Source of the DNA: Massilia rubra
GTDB lineage: Bacteria > Pseudomonadota > Gammaproteobacteria > Burkholderiales > Burkholderiaceae_D
Assembly (NCBI RefSeq): GCF_011682065.1
Contig: NZ_VUYU01000025.1
Location: 1-64,000, forward strand
Direction of reading: 5' to 3'
Length of the DNA stretch: 64,000 nt
The notes beneath the pieces were generated by a model. It was not told the origin of the DNA and did no database searches. It was given only the letters and a program-made list of their open reading frames with translations. Positions 1 through 8,636 of the stretch are shown here, piece after piece. The translations under genes and the position numbers were made by a program. Numbering within the stretch: position 1 is the first letter of the stretch; the number at the start of each line of letters is the position of its first letter.

Positions 1-84
1 GACCTCTGATTCGAAATATTTCGAATCAGAGGTCAGACCCCGATGTGATGCCGGAAACGTTTCGAATCAGAGGTCAGACCCCGG
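1..84. repeat. REP-like palindromic repeats, two copies at the window edge
   Basis: Positions 1-34 form a perfect inverted repeat with 17-base arms (gacctctgattcgaaat and its reverse complement), followed by agacccc. A second copy of one arm, ttcgaatcagaggtcagacccc, lies at about 61-82. The same core (cagaggtcagaccccgg) recurs near 21.1-21.36 kb, so this is a dispersed family. Such units in Proteobacteria are usually REP-type elements mobilised by RAYT transposases, but no transposase is visible here. The first copy may continue beyond the window. Confidence 0.75.
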
Positions 85-124
85 TGTGGTTCTTGCGGTA
101 GGAGACCGGCAAGGCCGGAATCGG

Positions 125-1054
125 CTATGGTATCGGCAGCGCCGGCGTCGGGCCTGGCGCTGATGCCGCGCGACGGCCGAGTAGCGCCATGCCGACCAGC
201 CCGGCCAGCGCAAGCAGCACGGCAATGATCTCCGCCTGGCTCGCATGCACGCCGCCGACGCTCATCACGGGATTGACCCGGATTTGCTCGATCGCAAAGC
301 GCTCGATACCGGCCAGCACCAAATACACCGAGAACAGCCAGCCGCTCCGGAAGCGGTGCTTGCGCAACGCCCACAGCAGCGCGAAGCAGGCCAGCGCCAT
401 CGCCGTCTCGTACACCGAGGTCGGATACACGCCCGGCGCGGCGATCACTTCGCCGAAGATATTGTTGTCGTAGGTTTGCGCCCAGAACCAGGCCGGCAGC
501 CACGCGGGTTTCAGCGCCATGTTGGCGACCGTGCCCCAGTCGCCGTCACCGGACACCTGGCAACCGACGCGGCCAAGCGCGTAGCCGAGCATCATGGCCG
601 GCGCCACCGCGTCGAGCAGCGGGCGGATCGGCAATTTCCAGCGCCGCAGGCACACCACGCCGGCCACCGTGCCGAGAATCAGCCCGCCGAACACGCTCAG
701 GCCCGATCGGCTGAAAATCATGCTCCACGGATTGAGAAGAAACTGCTCGGTATGCTCCAGGATATGGAACAGGCGCGCCCCGACAATGCCGACCAGCACC
801 ACGATGAACGCCAGGTCGCTGACGATGTCCTGCGGCGGTACCGCCACCTCGGCCACGACGCCATCGTCGCCCTTGACGCGCTTGTATGCCGGCCCGACCC
901 GGCCATCGGCGTGCAGGCGCGCCAGTTCGCGCTTGAGGCAGGCGGCGCCGGCCAGGATGGCAAACGCGACCAACAGGCCGAAGGTGGCGATCGGCAACGG
1001 CAGGTCGATGCCGGTCAGGTCCTTGATGACATCGCTGAGATATGGATACGACAT
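125..1054 (-). CDS. Lgt-family (prolipoprotein diacylglyceryl transferase-like) membrane protein, divergent
   Basis: The 309-residue product is polytopic, with about seven hydrophobic segments, and aligns by motif with Lgt, which transfers diacylglyceryl from phosphatidylglycerol to prolipoproteins. The signature region reads GRVGCQVSGDGDWG where Lgt has GRIGNFINGELWG, and YPTSVYE sits where Lgt has HPSQLYE. ERFAIEQIR near the C-terminus keeps the Arg of that motif. Positions conserved in active Lgt are changed: the Tyr of the first-helix WYGL motif is Phe (IATFGLL), the His of HGGL is Phe (VFGGL), and the Asn of the signature is Cys. It is also longer than E. coli Lgt (291 residues), with an inserted soluble loop around residues 45-75. 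The start is supported by AAGGA upstream of the ATG. It is probably a paralogue with another role rather than the housekeeping enzyme; this is inference. Confidence 0.75.
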   Translation of the reverse strand: MSYPYLSDVIKDLTGIDLPLPIATFGLLVAFAILAGAACLKRELARLHADGRVGPAYKRVKGDDGVVAEVAVPPQDIVSDLAFIVVLVGIVGARLFHILEHTEQFLLNPWSMIFSRSGLSVFGGLILGTVAGVVCLRRWKLPIRPLLDAVAPAMMLGYALGRVGCQVSGDGDWGTVANMALKPAWLPAWFWAQTYDNNIFGEVIAAPGVYPTSVYETAMALACFALLWALRKHRFRSGWLFSVYLVLAGIERFAIEQIRVNPVMSVGGVHASQAEIIAVLLALAGLVGMALLGRRAASAPGPTPALPIP

Positions 1055-1082
1055 AAATTTTCCTTCGTCAGCAGAAAGTGTC

Positions 1083-1100
1083 GGGTCAGCGCGCTGACCC
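1083..1100. repeat. 18-bp perfect palindrome gggtcagcgcgctgaccc
   Basis: A perfect inverted repeat lies 29 bases upstream of the Lgt-like start codon, between that gene and the typA terminator. It could be an operator, a hairpin in the Lgt-like leader, or a degenerate member of the ggtcag repeat family at the window start. The sequence alone does not decide. Confidence 0.4.
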
Positions 1101-1126
1101 CAATTAAGAAATAGCTTGTGGAATAC

Positions 1127-1164
1127 AAAACGCCTTCCGCCGGACAGGTCCAGGGGAAGGCGTT
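1127..1164 (-). terminator. Intrinsic terminator downstream of typA
   Basis: A perfect 10-bp stem (aacgccttcc / ggaaggcgtt) with a 16-base loop lies about 40 bases past the typA stop. On the minus strand it is followed by TTTT, as expected for a rho-independent terminator. Confidence 0.8.
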
Positions 1165-1204
1165 ATCGCTACGGAATGCGGTGCACTCCGTTGACGTTCG
1201 TCAA

Positions 1205-3040
1205 TTACGCGGAATCGCGGCCAGCTTTTTTACGCTCGTGCTCTTTCAGGTAGCGCTTGCGCAGGCGGATCGATTTTGGCGTGATTTCAACCAGTTCGTC
1301 GTCGGCGATGAATTCGACCGCGTATTCGAGCGACATCTGGATCGGCGGTACCAAGCGCACCGCTTCGTCGGTACCCGACGAACGCACGTTGGTCAGCTGC
1401 TTGCCCTTGATCGGGTTGACGACCAAGTCGTTGTCACGCGAGTGAATACCGATGATCATGCCTTCGTACACCGGGTCGTTGTGGACCACGAACATACGGC
1501 CGCGATCCTGCAGTTTCCAGATTGCGTAAGCAACAGCGGCGCCGTCGTCTTGCGAGATCAGCACGCCGTTGCGACGGCCAGCCATTTCGCCTTTCGAGTT
1601 GTCGACCGGTGCGTACTCGTCGAACACGTGGCTCATCAAGCCGGTGCCGCGGGTCAGGGTCATGAATTCGCCCTGGAAGCCGATCAGGCCACGCGCAGGA
1701 ATCTTGTATTCCAGGCGAACACGGCCCTTGCCGTCCGATTCCATGTTCTGCAGGTCGCCACGACGACGGCCCAGTTCTTCCATGACGCCGCCCTGGTTGG
1801 CTTCTTCAACGTCGACCGACAGTTGCTCGAACGGCTCGTGACGCACGCCGTCAACCATTTTGAACACCACGCGCGGACGCGATACGGCCAGCTCGAAGCC
1901 TTCGCGACGCATGTTTTCGATCAGAATCGTCAGGTGCAATTCACCACGGCCCGAGACTTCGAAAATCGTGTCGTCGTCGGTTGGCGCAACGCGCAGCGCA
2001 ACGTTGGCTTTCAGTTCGCGGTCGAGACGGTCGCGCAGCTGGCGGCTGGTGACGAACTTGCCTTCGCGGCCGGCCAGTGGCGAGTTGTTGACCATGAAGT
2101 TCATGGTCAGGGTTGGCTCGTCGACGGTCAGCATCGGCAGCGCTTCCGGGGTGTCCGGCTGGCAGATGGTCGAACCGATGCCGATTTCGTCGATACCGTT
2201 GATCAGCACGATGTCGCCGGCAACCGCTTCGTCGACCAGCACGCGCTCGAGGCCCTTGAAGTTCAGCACCTGGTTGATGCGGCCCTTGATCGGGGTCGAA
2301 TCAGGACCGTTCAGGACGATCACGTCCTGGCCGGACTTGATGCGACCGCGCGAGATGCGGCCAATGCCGATCTTGCCGACGTACGACGAGTAATCGAGCG
2401 AGGTCACTTGCATCTGCAGCGGGCCGTCCGGATTGTCGTCACGCACAGGAACGTGCTTGAGGATGGCTTCGAACAGCGGGGTCATGTCGCCTTCGCGCAC
2501 TTCCGAGTCCAGGCTGGCGTAGCCGTTCAGGGCCGATGCGAACACGACCGGGAAGTCGAGCTGTTCGTCGGTGGCGCCCAGTTTGTCGAACAGTTCGAAC
2601 GTCTGGTTGATCGCCCATTCGGCGCGTGCGCCCGGACGGTCGATCTTGTTGACGACGACGATCGGCTTCAAACCCAGCGCCAGCGCTTTACGCGTCACGA
2701 AGCGGGTCTGTGGCATCGGGCCTTCTTGCGCATCGACCAGCAGCAGGACCGAGTCGACCATCGACAGCACGCGCTCGACTTCGCCACCGAAGTCGGCGTG
2801 GCCTGGGGTGTCGACGATGTTGATGTGGGTGCCTTCGTATTCAACCGCGCAGTTCTTCGACAGAATCGTGATGCCACGTTCTTTTTCGAGGTCGTTCGAA
2901 TCCATTACGCGGGTTTCGACTGCCTGGTTTTCACGGAAGGTACCGGATTGGCGCAGCAGCTTGTCCACGAGCGTGGTTTTGCCGTGGTCAACGTGGGCGA
3001 TGATAGCGATGTTACGAATTGCGCGTTTTGGATTTGACAT
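1205..3040 (-). CDS. typA: Translational GTPase TypA/BipA
   Basis: The 611-residue product is a full-length TypA/BipA ribosome-binding GTPase, a relative of EF-G involved in ribosome assembly and stress adaptation. The P-loop reads [10 protein letters not shown] near residue 20, the switch/G3 motif [16 protein letters not shown] near residue 75, and G4 is NKIDRPGA near residue 130. EF-G domain II and the TypA C-terminal domain ([21 protein letters not shown]) follow. Family length is about 605-615 residues. It has its own terminator just downstream. In relatives typA often follows truB; here the two are about 7.8 kb apart with an accessory segment between, so typA must have its own promoter (candidate -10 at 3109-3114). 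Confidence 0.97.
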   Translation of the reverse strand: MSNPKRAIRNIAIIAHVDHGKTTLVDKLLRQSGTFRENQAVETRVMDSNDLEKERGITILSKNCAVEYEGTHINIVDTPGHADFGGEVERVLSMVDSVLLLVDAQEGPMPQTRFVTRKALALGLKPIVVVNKIDRPGARAEWAINQTFELFDKLGATDEQLDFPVVFASALNGYASLDSEVREGDMTPLFEAILKHVPVRDDNPDGPLQMQVTSLDYSSYVGKIGIGRISRGRIKSGQDVIVLNGPDSTPIKGRINQVLNFKGLERVLVDEAVAGDIVLINGIDEIGIGSTICQPDTPEALPMLTVDEPTLTMNFMVNNSPLAGREGKFVTSRQLRDRLDRELKANVALRVAPTDDDTIFEVSGRGELHLTILIENMRREGFELAVSRPRVVFKMVDGVRHEPFEQLSVDVEEANQGGVMEELGRRRGDLQNMESDGKGRVRLEYKIPARGLIGFQGEFMTLTRGTGLMSHVFDEYAPVDNSKGEMAGRRNGVLISQDDGAAVAYAIWKLQDRGRMFVVHNDPVYEGMIIGIHSRDNDLVVNPIKGKQLTNVRSSGTDEAVRLVPPIQMSLEYAVEFIADDELVEITPKSIRLRKRYLKEHERKKAGRDSA

Positions 3041-3108
3041 GGTCGTAAGGAACGGAAATGTACGTGGTGTACGAAGGTGTACGGTGCTGCTTAAATCAGG
3101 AACCGACT

Positions 3109-3114
3109 AGTATA
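3109..3114 (-). promoter_or_regulatory. Candidate -10 element (TATACT) for typA
   Basis: TATACT lies on the minus strand 69 bases upstream of the typA ATG. No good -35 is seen 16-18 bases further upstream, so the call is tentative. Three direct gtgtac/tgtac repeats occur between this site and typA. Confidence 0.35.
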
Positions 3115-3311
3115 GCACGCTAAAGCGGCGTATTGCGCACCACCAATTTGAAAAGCCCTGCAATTTCAATGGCTTGCTGCTTTTTTCACCACAGACACGC
3201 ACCGGCCCGGTGCAATTGTGCCGGCTTTTCGTGTCCGCGGCATGACAGGCGCCACGATTGCCAGGCCCGCCCCGGCGCAGCATAATCGCCTGTCTTTATA
3301 AATTGGAAATC

Positions 3312-4391
3312 ATGATGAACGATCAAGCGGACAACGATAGCGGCACCGGTGGCTGGGACGCCATCAACGCCAGCCTGGCGCAGGCCTATCCCGGCCAGGA
3401 GCCACGCCACGCGGCGCCGGTGCTGCCAGCGAGCCTGGGCGGCGGCGATCCTCTGGACGGCATCAGCGCCTATTTCAGCACGCAGGGATGGCCGCACTGG
3501 CATTACGTTACCTACGGCCTGTCCGAACTGTACGGCAAGGAGTCCGAGGACCTGGACCACAGCGGCTATGGCCTGGAACTGACCTTCCGCCTGCGCGCGC
3601 TGCCGGGCCAGACCGAACCGCCGTCGTGGGCCTTCGATTTTCTGCAGAATCTGGCGCGCTACGTTTTCCGCACCGGCAATGTGTTCCAGGACGGTCACTG
3701 GATGACCGCCAACGGCCCGATCGCACTCGATACGCCTACCCGTATCTGCTCGATGGCCTTTGCCAGCGACCCGCAGCTACCGGCCATCGACAGCGTCAAC
3801 GGCCGCGTCGAATTCGTGCAGGTCGTCGGCCTGACGCTCGAGGAAGAGCGCGCGGCAAACCAGTGGGCGCCAAGAAAATTGCTCGACGCCCTGCTGCCGC
3901 ACATGCCGCTGTGGATCACCGACCTGGAGCGCGAGAGCCTGTTGGAGGCGCCGGATGTGGCCGAAGCTGTCGCCGCCGGCCTGGCGCGCGACGGCTCCTC
4001 CAGCGAGGCCCTGTTTACCGATGTGCTGCAGGTGGCCGAGATGGCCCCCTCCGGCGCCGCCGTCGGCCCGTCGTTCAAGGTCACGCTGGGTGCGCGCCAG
4101 GTTGCCAGCCTGCTTACCCTACTGCCCTTGCGACTGCCGTTCGGGCAGTTTTTCGTTTTGTCCGGCAGCGACTGGCAACTGTTCTTCGAGCCTGCCGAAG
4201 CCGACAGCGTGGTGCTCGAAGACACCATGCTGGTCGTGCGAATGTGCCCGGCGACGCTGGCCACCTTCACCTCGGCCATGGCGCCGCGCGAAGGTAGTTA
4301 CCAGGTGGCGGGCCTGGCGCAGCTAACATGGTCGGTCCAGAAGACCCTGATCAGGGATGCCAGCGGGGCCGTGGTGCAAACCATCGGCTGA
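3312..4391 (+). CDS. Suppressor of fused (SUFU) domain protein
   Basis: The product of about 359 residues resembles bacterial SUFU-domain proteins. The recognisable part is residues 40-200: DGISAYFSTQGWPHWHYVTYGLSELY, then YGLELTFRL and WAFDFLQNLARYVF, and ending with EFVQVVGLT. Bacterial SUFU proteins are soluble and cytoplasmic; in several genomes they act as immunity-like or accessory proteins, but no biochemical role is established. The start is put at 3312, one of two tandem ATGs preceded by TGGAAAT; the open frame extends upstream to 3258 without a ribosome-binding site. The gene stands alone, divergent from typA and convergent with the next gene 41 bases away. Confidence 0.8.
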   Translation: MMNDQADNDSGTGGWDAINASLAQAYPGQEPRHAAPVLPASLGGGDPLDGISAYFSTQGWPHWHYVTYGLSELYGKESEDLDHSGYGLELTFRLRALPGQTEPPSWAFDFLQNLARYVFRTGNVFQDGHWMTANGPIALDTPTRICSMAFASDPQLPAIDSVNGRVEFVQVVGLTLEEERAANQWAPRKLLDALLPHMPLWITDLERESLLEAPDVAEAVAAGLARDGSSSEALFTDVLQVAEMAPSGAAVGPSFKVTLGARQVASLLTLLPLRLPFGQFFVLSGSDWQLFFEPAEADSVVLEDTMLVVRMCPATLATFTSAMAPREGSYQVAGLAQLTWSVQKTLIRDASGAVVQTIG

Positions 4392-4432
4392 TGCCCTGTC
4401 GGCCGGCACGGCAGCAGAGCACTGGCCAGCCA

Positions 4433-5179
4433 TCACTCATACACCGTGCCAATCGCCAGCGGACGCGTCACGGCGTTCACCCTGGCCCCGGCCGGCAGGT
4501 CGGCAAAGCGCACCGTGACCACCTGGTACAGGCCCATCGAGCCATCTTCGAACGGATGCGCGGCCTGCGGCGCGAGCGCGCGTGGCGCCTGCGCGCCGTT
4601 TTCCAGCGCGACCTCGGGCGTTGATCCGGCCGGATACACGATCGTCACGCCGGCGCACTGCTTGCCCAGCAAGCGCATACGGTAACCCGAGGCGCGCTGC
4701 GCCGCCAGCAATTGCTCGCAGGCTTCGCGCAACAGGCTGGCGTCGTACAGGCCGTCGTCGCGCTCGCGGATGCTGTAGCGGCCGCTGAAGTAATAGTTGC
4801 CCTTTTGCCGGTTCAGGGTGATGACGGCGTCATCCTCGTAGGCCTGCTTTTCCATCGGCAGCACCGCCCGTCCCATGGCGTCGACCGGCACCTCGAAGCG
4901 GGTGCGCGCGCCGGCCACCGACAGGCGCAGGCCGTCGAGCGACAGGTCGGGGCGCAGCGGGCGCACTTGCAGATGCGCCTGGATCAGGGGCCGCGTGCGC
5001 ACGAACGGGCCGAAGAAGGCAGCGGCCTTGTAGGCGCGCCGGTAGCCGATCCATTCCGGGTCGCGCTGCGCGTTCACTTCCACGGTGGTGATCGTATCAG
5101 TATCGGCAACAGGCGCGGCGGCCGGTGCGAGGGCAGGCAGGCAAGCGGCAAGCAAGAGCAATTTCGTCAGCGTTTTCAT
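4433..5179 (-). CDS. Secreted hypothetical protein
   Basis: The 248-residue product is of unknown function. From the ATG at 5179 it begins with a clear Sec signal peptide (MKTLTKLLLLAACLPALAPAAA), so this start is preferred over the in-frame start at 5335, which would bury the signal sequence 52 residues deep. The mature part is predicted beta-rich and periplasmic (YYFSGRYSIRERDDGLYDASLL; VTVRFADLP near the C-terminus), with two Cys residues that could pair. No lipobox and no membrane segments follow the signal. I do not recognise the family. It is convergent with the SUFU gene and divergent from the sensor kinase. Confidence 0.7.
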   Translation of the reverse strand: MKTLTKLLLLAACLPALAPAAAPVADTDTITTVEVNAQRDPEWIGYRRAYKAAAFFGPFVRTRPLIQAHLQVRPLRPDLSLDGLRLSVAGARTRFEVPVDAMGRAVLPMEKQAYEDDAVITLNRQKGNYYFSGRYSIRERDDGLYDASLLREACEQLLAAQRASGYRMRLLGKQCAGVTIVYPAGSTPEVALENGAQAPRALAPQAAHPFEDGSMGLYQVVTVRFADLPAGARVNAVTRPLAIGTVYE

Positions 5180-5344
5180 GAGCGGCAATACAGAAGGCGG
5201 GACCGTCATTCTAGTGCAGGGCCGCGCTAGCGCCATGTGCCGGAAGATAGAGACCGCGCATGACTTCCGGCACTGACCGGCGCCACCCGCCGTCACGTAA
5301 AATTGCAGCCTTGACAGCAAGCGCTCCCGGCGCATACAGGCGCC

Positions 5345-6595
5345 ATGATGACATTCCGATTCGATCAGCTTTTCCCGCGTGCCGTATGGCCCCTGGCCTG
5401 CCTCCTGGTGGCGGGACCGGGCTTGGTGCTGCTATGGGGCTACACGCCCGATGCCGAGGAGTTCCATAGCGTGGGCGGGTACCTGGCCCGCAACGTGGCG
5501 GCCCGCTTCACGAGCGCGCCATCGGCCCTCAGCGCCGGCACCGACCGCATCGAACTGACCGTCCTGCTGCTGCGCATCCTGCAGACCGGCTGCGCCATCG
5601 GTTTTGCCGCGCTGGCCTGGCTGCGCGCCAGCGGAACGGCCTGCCCCGCCATGCTGCGCTCGCCGGCGGCGCTGGCGCTGCAATTGTGCCTGGCCGTGGT
5701 CGGCGACATGGGCCTGATTTATGTCTTCACCGCCCAGCTCGGCACACTTCCGCTGCGCGCCGCCATGCGCTGGCTGGCGGCCGCGATCGTCCTGGCATCG
5801 GGCACGACCTTGCTGACGATTGTGGCGCTGCGCATGTCCGATGGACGTTTTGTCATGGCCTGCACGCTCGCGGCCGCCGAAGCGATGATCATGTGCATCG
5901 TCACGGCGCTGGTGCTGGTGGCCCTGCGCGAACGGCGCGCGCGCGTGGCGCTGGCCGCGGCGCATGCCGAACTGCAGGCGACCCAGGCGTTGCTGACCGA
6001 AGCGGTGCGCGCCAGCGAGCGCATGCGCCTGGCGCGCGACCTGCACGACATGGCCGGCCACCACCTCACCGCGCTCAAGCTGCACCTGGACCTGGCCAGC
6101 CGCCAGGCCGGGGCCGCCGCCCCGCCGTCGCTGGCCACTGCCAGCACCCTGGCCGCCACCCTGCTGGCCGACGTGCGCCTGCTGGTGAGCAGCGAACGCG
6201 GCGGATGCGATATCGACGTGCGCCTGGCGCTGCAGACCCTGTGCGCCGGCATTCCGGCGCCGCGTATCGCACTCGACATCGGCGAGCGGCTCGGGATCGA
6301 TTCGGCGGCGGTCGCCCATGCCGTGTTTTGCGCGGTGCAGGAAGCGATCAGCAACGCCATCCGCCATGCGGGCGCGGCGGTCATGACGATCGCCCTGCGG
6401 CGCGACGCCAACGGCGACCTGATGCTCGACATCGCCGACGACGGCCGTGGCAGCGGTGGCGCGGCCGAAGGCAATGGCTTGCGCGGCATGCGCGAACGGC
6501 TGGACCAATTGGGCGGCACGCTGCTGGCCGCCAACGGCGCGCCGCATGGCTTTGCGCTCAACATCCGCCTGCCGCAAGCGGGAGCGGCGGCATGA
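5345..6595 (+). CDS. Sensor histidine kinase, NarL/DesK (HisKA_3) type
   Basis: The 416-residue inner-membrane kinase has about five or six hydrophobic segments in residues 10-200, with a periplasmic stretch of about 40 residues after the first. A short coiled linker follows (AAAHAELQATQALLTEAVRASERMR). The HisKA_3 dimerisation domain is LARDLHDMAGHHLT, with the phospho-accepting His near residue 234. The HATPase_c domain shows AVQEAISNAIRHAGA (N box) and DDGRGSGGAAEGNGLRGMRERL (G boxes). The stop overlaps the next gene's ATG (ATGA), so kinase and regulator are translationally coupled. The ligand is unknown; the membrane sensor has no recognisable domain. Confidence 0.9.
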   Translation: MMTFRFDQLFPRAVWPLACLLVAGPGLVLLWGYTPDAEEFHSVGGYLARNVAARFTSAPSALSAGTDRIELTVLLLRILQTGCAIGFAALAWLRASGTACPAMLRSPAALALQLCLAVVGDMGLIYVFTAQLGTLPLRAAMRWLAAAIVLASGTTLLTIVALRMSDGRFVMACTLAAAEAMIMCIVTALVLVALRERRARVALAAAHAELQATQALLTEAVRASERMRLARDLHDMAGHHLTALKLHLDLASRQAGAAAPPSLATASTLAATLLADVRLLVSSERGGCDIDVRLALQTLCAGIPAPRIALDIGERLGIDSAAVAHAVFCAVQEAISNAIRHAGAAVMTIALRRDANGDLMLDIADDGRGSGGAAEGNGLRGMRERLDQLGGTLLAANGAPHGFALNIRLPQAGAAA

Positions 6596-7227
6596 TCCGC
6601 GTGGTGCTGGTGGACGACCAGATGCTGGTCAGGAGCGGCATTCGCGGCCTGCTCGACCTGACACACGATATCCGGGTGGTGGCCGAAGCGGCCAATGGCG
6701 ATGAAGCGGTGGGCGTGATCGCGCAGGCGCAGGCCGACGTGCTGCTGCTGGACGTGCGCATGCCGCAGTGTTCGGGCATCGAACTGCTGCGCCGGCAACA
6801 GGGTTTGCTGCCGCCGACCATCCTCCTGACCACTTTCGACGATGACGAAGCGCTGTTCGAGGGCATGCGCGCCGGCGCGCGCGGCTTTCTGCTCAAGGAT
6901 ATTTCGCTCGAACGGCTGGCCGACGGCATCCGCAGCGTCGCCGCCGGCGCCACCCTGTTCCGCCCGGGCCTGACCGAGCGCACCCGCGCCGCCTACGAAC
7001 AGGCCAGCGGCCTGGCGGCGCCGGCCTCCGGCGGCGCACGCCTGACCGCGCGCGAGACCGAAATCCTGGCGCTGATGGCGGCCGGCTTGAACAACGCCGA
7101 AATCGGCGCCGCGCTCGGGCCGAGCGAAGGCACCATCAAGAACCACGTCTCGAACATCCTCGCCAAGCTCGTTGTGCGCGACCGCGTGCGCGCGGTGCTG
7201 CGCGGGCTCGAACTTGGCTACATCTGA
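6592..7227 (+). CDS. LuxR/NarL-family response regulator
   Basis: The 211-residue regulator pairs with the kinase encoded by the overlapping upstream gene. The receiver domain spans residues 1-120 with acidic pocket D8/D9, phospho-acceptor D54 (LLLDVRMP), Thr of LLTTFDDDE and Lys of LLKD. The C-terminal LuxR-type helix-turn-helix is clear (LTARETEILALMAAGLNNAEIGAAL, then GTIKNHVSNILAKL). The start is the ATG at 6592, which gives a 4-base ATGA overlap. The mipA-like gene begins 22 bases downstream on the same strand, so the regulator may control or be co-transcribed with that outer-membrane protein. Confidence 0.93.
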   Translation: MIRVVLVDDQMLVRSGIRGLLDLTHDIRVVAEAANGDEAVGVIAQAQADVLLLDVRMPQCSGIELLRRQQGLLPPTILLTTFDDDEALFEGMRAGARGFLLKDISLERLADGIRSVAAGATLFRPGLTERTRAAYEQASGLAAPASGGARLTARETEILALMAAGLNNAEIGAALGPSEGTIKNHVSNILAKLVVRDRVRAVLRGLELGYI

Positions 7228-7249
7228 CCACCCACTCCGACAGGAAACC

Positions 7250-8035
7250 ATGACCATCCCAAGCCCGGCGCGCTACCGCGCCAGTGTCGCCGCCCTCACC
7301 CTGCTGGCCGCCATCGGCCTGCCCGCGGCGGCGCAATCGCCCTCCACCCAGATGCCGGAAGGCACCACCGATATCGATCTCAGCCTGATTGCGGCGGTGG
7401 TGCCGGTCAGCGAAGGCCGCAGCGGGATGAAGGCAATCGTGCTGCCGAGCATATCGGCGCAATGGAGCAACGGCATCTTCGCCGAACCGGGCGAGCTCGG
7501 CATGCAGCTGTCGGAAGACCCGATGCTCAAGTTCGGCCCCGTGCTCAGCTACGGCACCCGCTCGCGCCGCGCCGACGACCACGAAGACAAGCTGCGTCTG
7601 GGCATCGAGGTGGGGGCGTTTGCGAATTATCAGTGGGCGCACAACATCGGGCTGCATTCGAGCGTGATGTACGGCGGCGGCGACGACCGCAGCGGCGTGC
7701 GCCTGAACCTGGGCGCCGGTTACGGCATGCGGCTCTCGACGCACCAGTCGCTCAATGCCAACCTGGGCATGAATCTGGTCAACAAGGGCTTCATGCAATC
7801 GTATTTCGGGATTTCACCGGAGCAAGCGGCGCGCAGCCGCAGGCCGGTCTACCAGGCCAGGGCCGGGATCAAGAATATCGACCTGACGCTACGCTGGAAT
7901 GTGGACCTGAGCACCAAGTATGCGCTCAGCACCGGCGTGAACGTCTCGCGCCTGATGGGCAGCGCGGCCGACAGCCCGCTGACCGACAGTCCGCACAACG
8001 TCGCCGCGTTCACGGCGCTGACCTATCACTGGTGA
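7250..8035 (+). CDS. MipA/OmpV family outer-membrane protein
   Basis: The 261-residue product starts with a signal peptide ending AAAQS and continues as alternating beta strands typical of an outer-membrane barrel. MipA/OmpV hallmarks include PVLSYGTRSRRADD and the conserved SYFGISPEQAARSRRPVY. The C-terminus ends in an aromatic residue (LTYHW), as barrel proteins do. MipA was described as a scaffold for murein hydrolase and synthase complexes; many homologues are associated with antimicrobial resistance and are induced by neighbouring two-component systems, which fits the kinase-regulator pair directly upstream. The start at 7250 has AGGAAACC just before it. The last 10 bases overlap the convergent next gene. 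Confidence 0.9.
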   Translation: MTIPSPARYRASVAALTLLAAIGLPAAAQSPSTQMPEGTTDIDLSLIAAVVPVSEGRSGMKAIVLPSISAQWSNGIFAEPGELGMQLSEDPMLKFGPVLSYGTRSRRADDHEDKLRLGIEVGAFANYQWAHNIGLHSSVMYGGGDDRSGVRLNLGAGYGMRLSTHQSLNANLGMNLVNKGFMQSYFGISPEQAARSRRPVYQARAGIKNIDLTLRWNVDLSTKYALSTGVNVSRLMGSAADSPLTDSPHNVAAFTALTYHW

Positions 8036-8532
8036 TCGGCGGCGCCACCGTTGCGGCGCTTCCTGAACTGGCGCCAGGTGTCCACCACCAGCCATAGCGC
8101 CACCCCCAGCAGGCAGGCCAGGTGCAGCGCGCGCACCGACACCAGCCCGAGGAAAGGGTTGGCGCTCGATAAGGGCCACCAGGGCTCGGTGTCGCTGTGC
8201 ATGATGGCGTCGAGCACGACATGCGAAAACGTGCCGAGGAAGGCGCCCATGCAGGAGGCGAACCAGCTGATCGACTGATCGGGCGCGCGCACCAGCCGCA
8301 GCACGAATTCGCTGACCGGTTTGCCGGTCAGCGCGGCCACGGCGCCGACCAGCAGCGCGCCCGGTACGCTGTGCGTGGGGCCGTGCACGATGCTGCTGCC
8401 GGCGATCAGGCGCACCAGCGGTTCCAGGTCCATCAGCACTTGCGCGCCGCCGAACACCATGAAGCTGAAATGACGCCCGCCGATGGCCTTCATCGCCGCG
8501 CCGGGGCCAAGATGGAAAGGTGTAAATGGCAT
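8026..8532 (-). CDS. Inner-membrane metal-dependent hydrolase-like protein (YdjM/DUF457-like)
   Basis: The 168-residue membrane protein has about four hydrophobic segments. The N-terminus MPFTPFHLGPG and the later GPTHSVPGALL and FSHVVLDAIMHSD carry the spaced His/Asp pattern of the membrane-bound hydrolase family that includes YdjM. The substrate is unknown. The ATG at 8532 is chosen because the family begins right at MPFTPFH; an in-frame upstream extension to 8595 is Arg-rich and unlikely. The 3' end overlaps the convergent mipA-like gene by 10 bases. Confidence 0.7.
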   Translation of the reverse strand: MPFTPFHLGPGAAMKAIGGRHFSFMVFGGAQVLMDLEPLVRLIAGSSIVHGPTHSVPGALLVGAVAALTGKPVSEFVLRLVRAPDQSISWFASCMGAFLGTFSHVVLDAIMHSDTEPWWPLSSANPFLGLVSVRALHLACLLGVALWLVVDTWRQFRKRRNGGAADHQ

Positions 8533-8636
8533 CGCTAGCGGCCGTGCACGGCGCGCGCCGGCGCTGTGTCTACCTGACGGCAAAACAGGTCGCATGGTGA
8601 GGATAGTAAAATGGCGTTCACCTTAAGGCAGCGTTC

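Noticed and set aside
1118-3037. Long open frame antisense to typA
   Set aside because: It lies wholly opposite typA; its His/Val/Gln/Asp-rich composition is typical of the complement of a GC-rich gene. No ribosome-binding site or family match.
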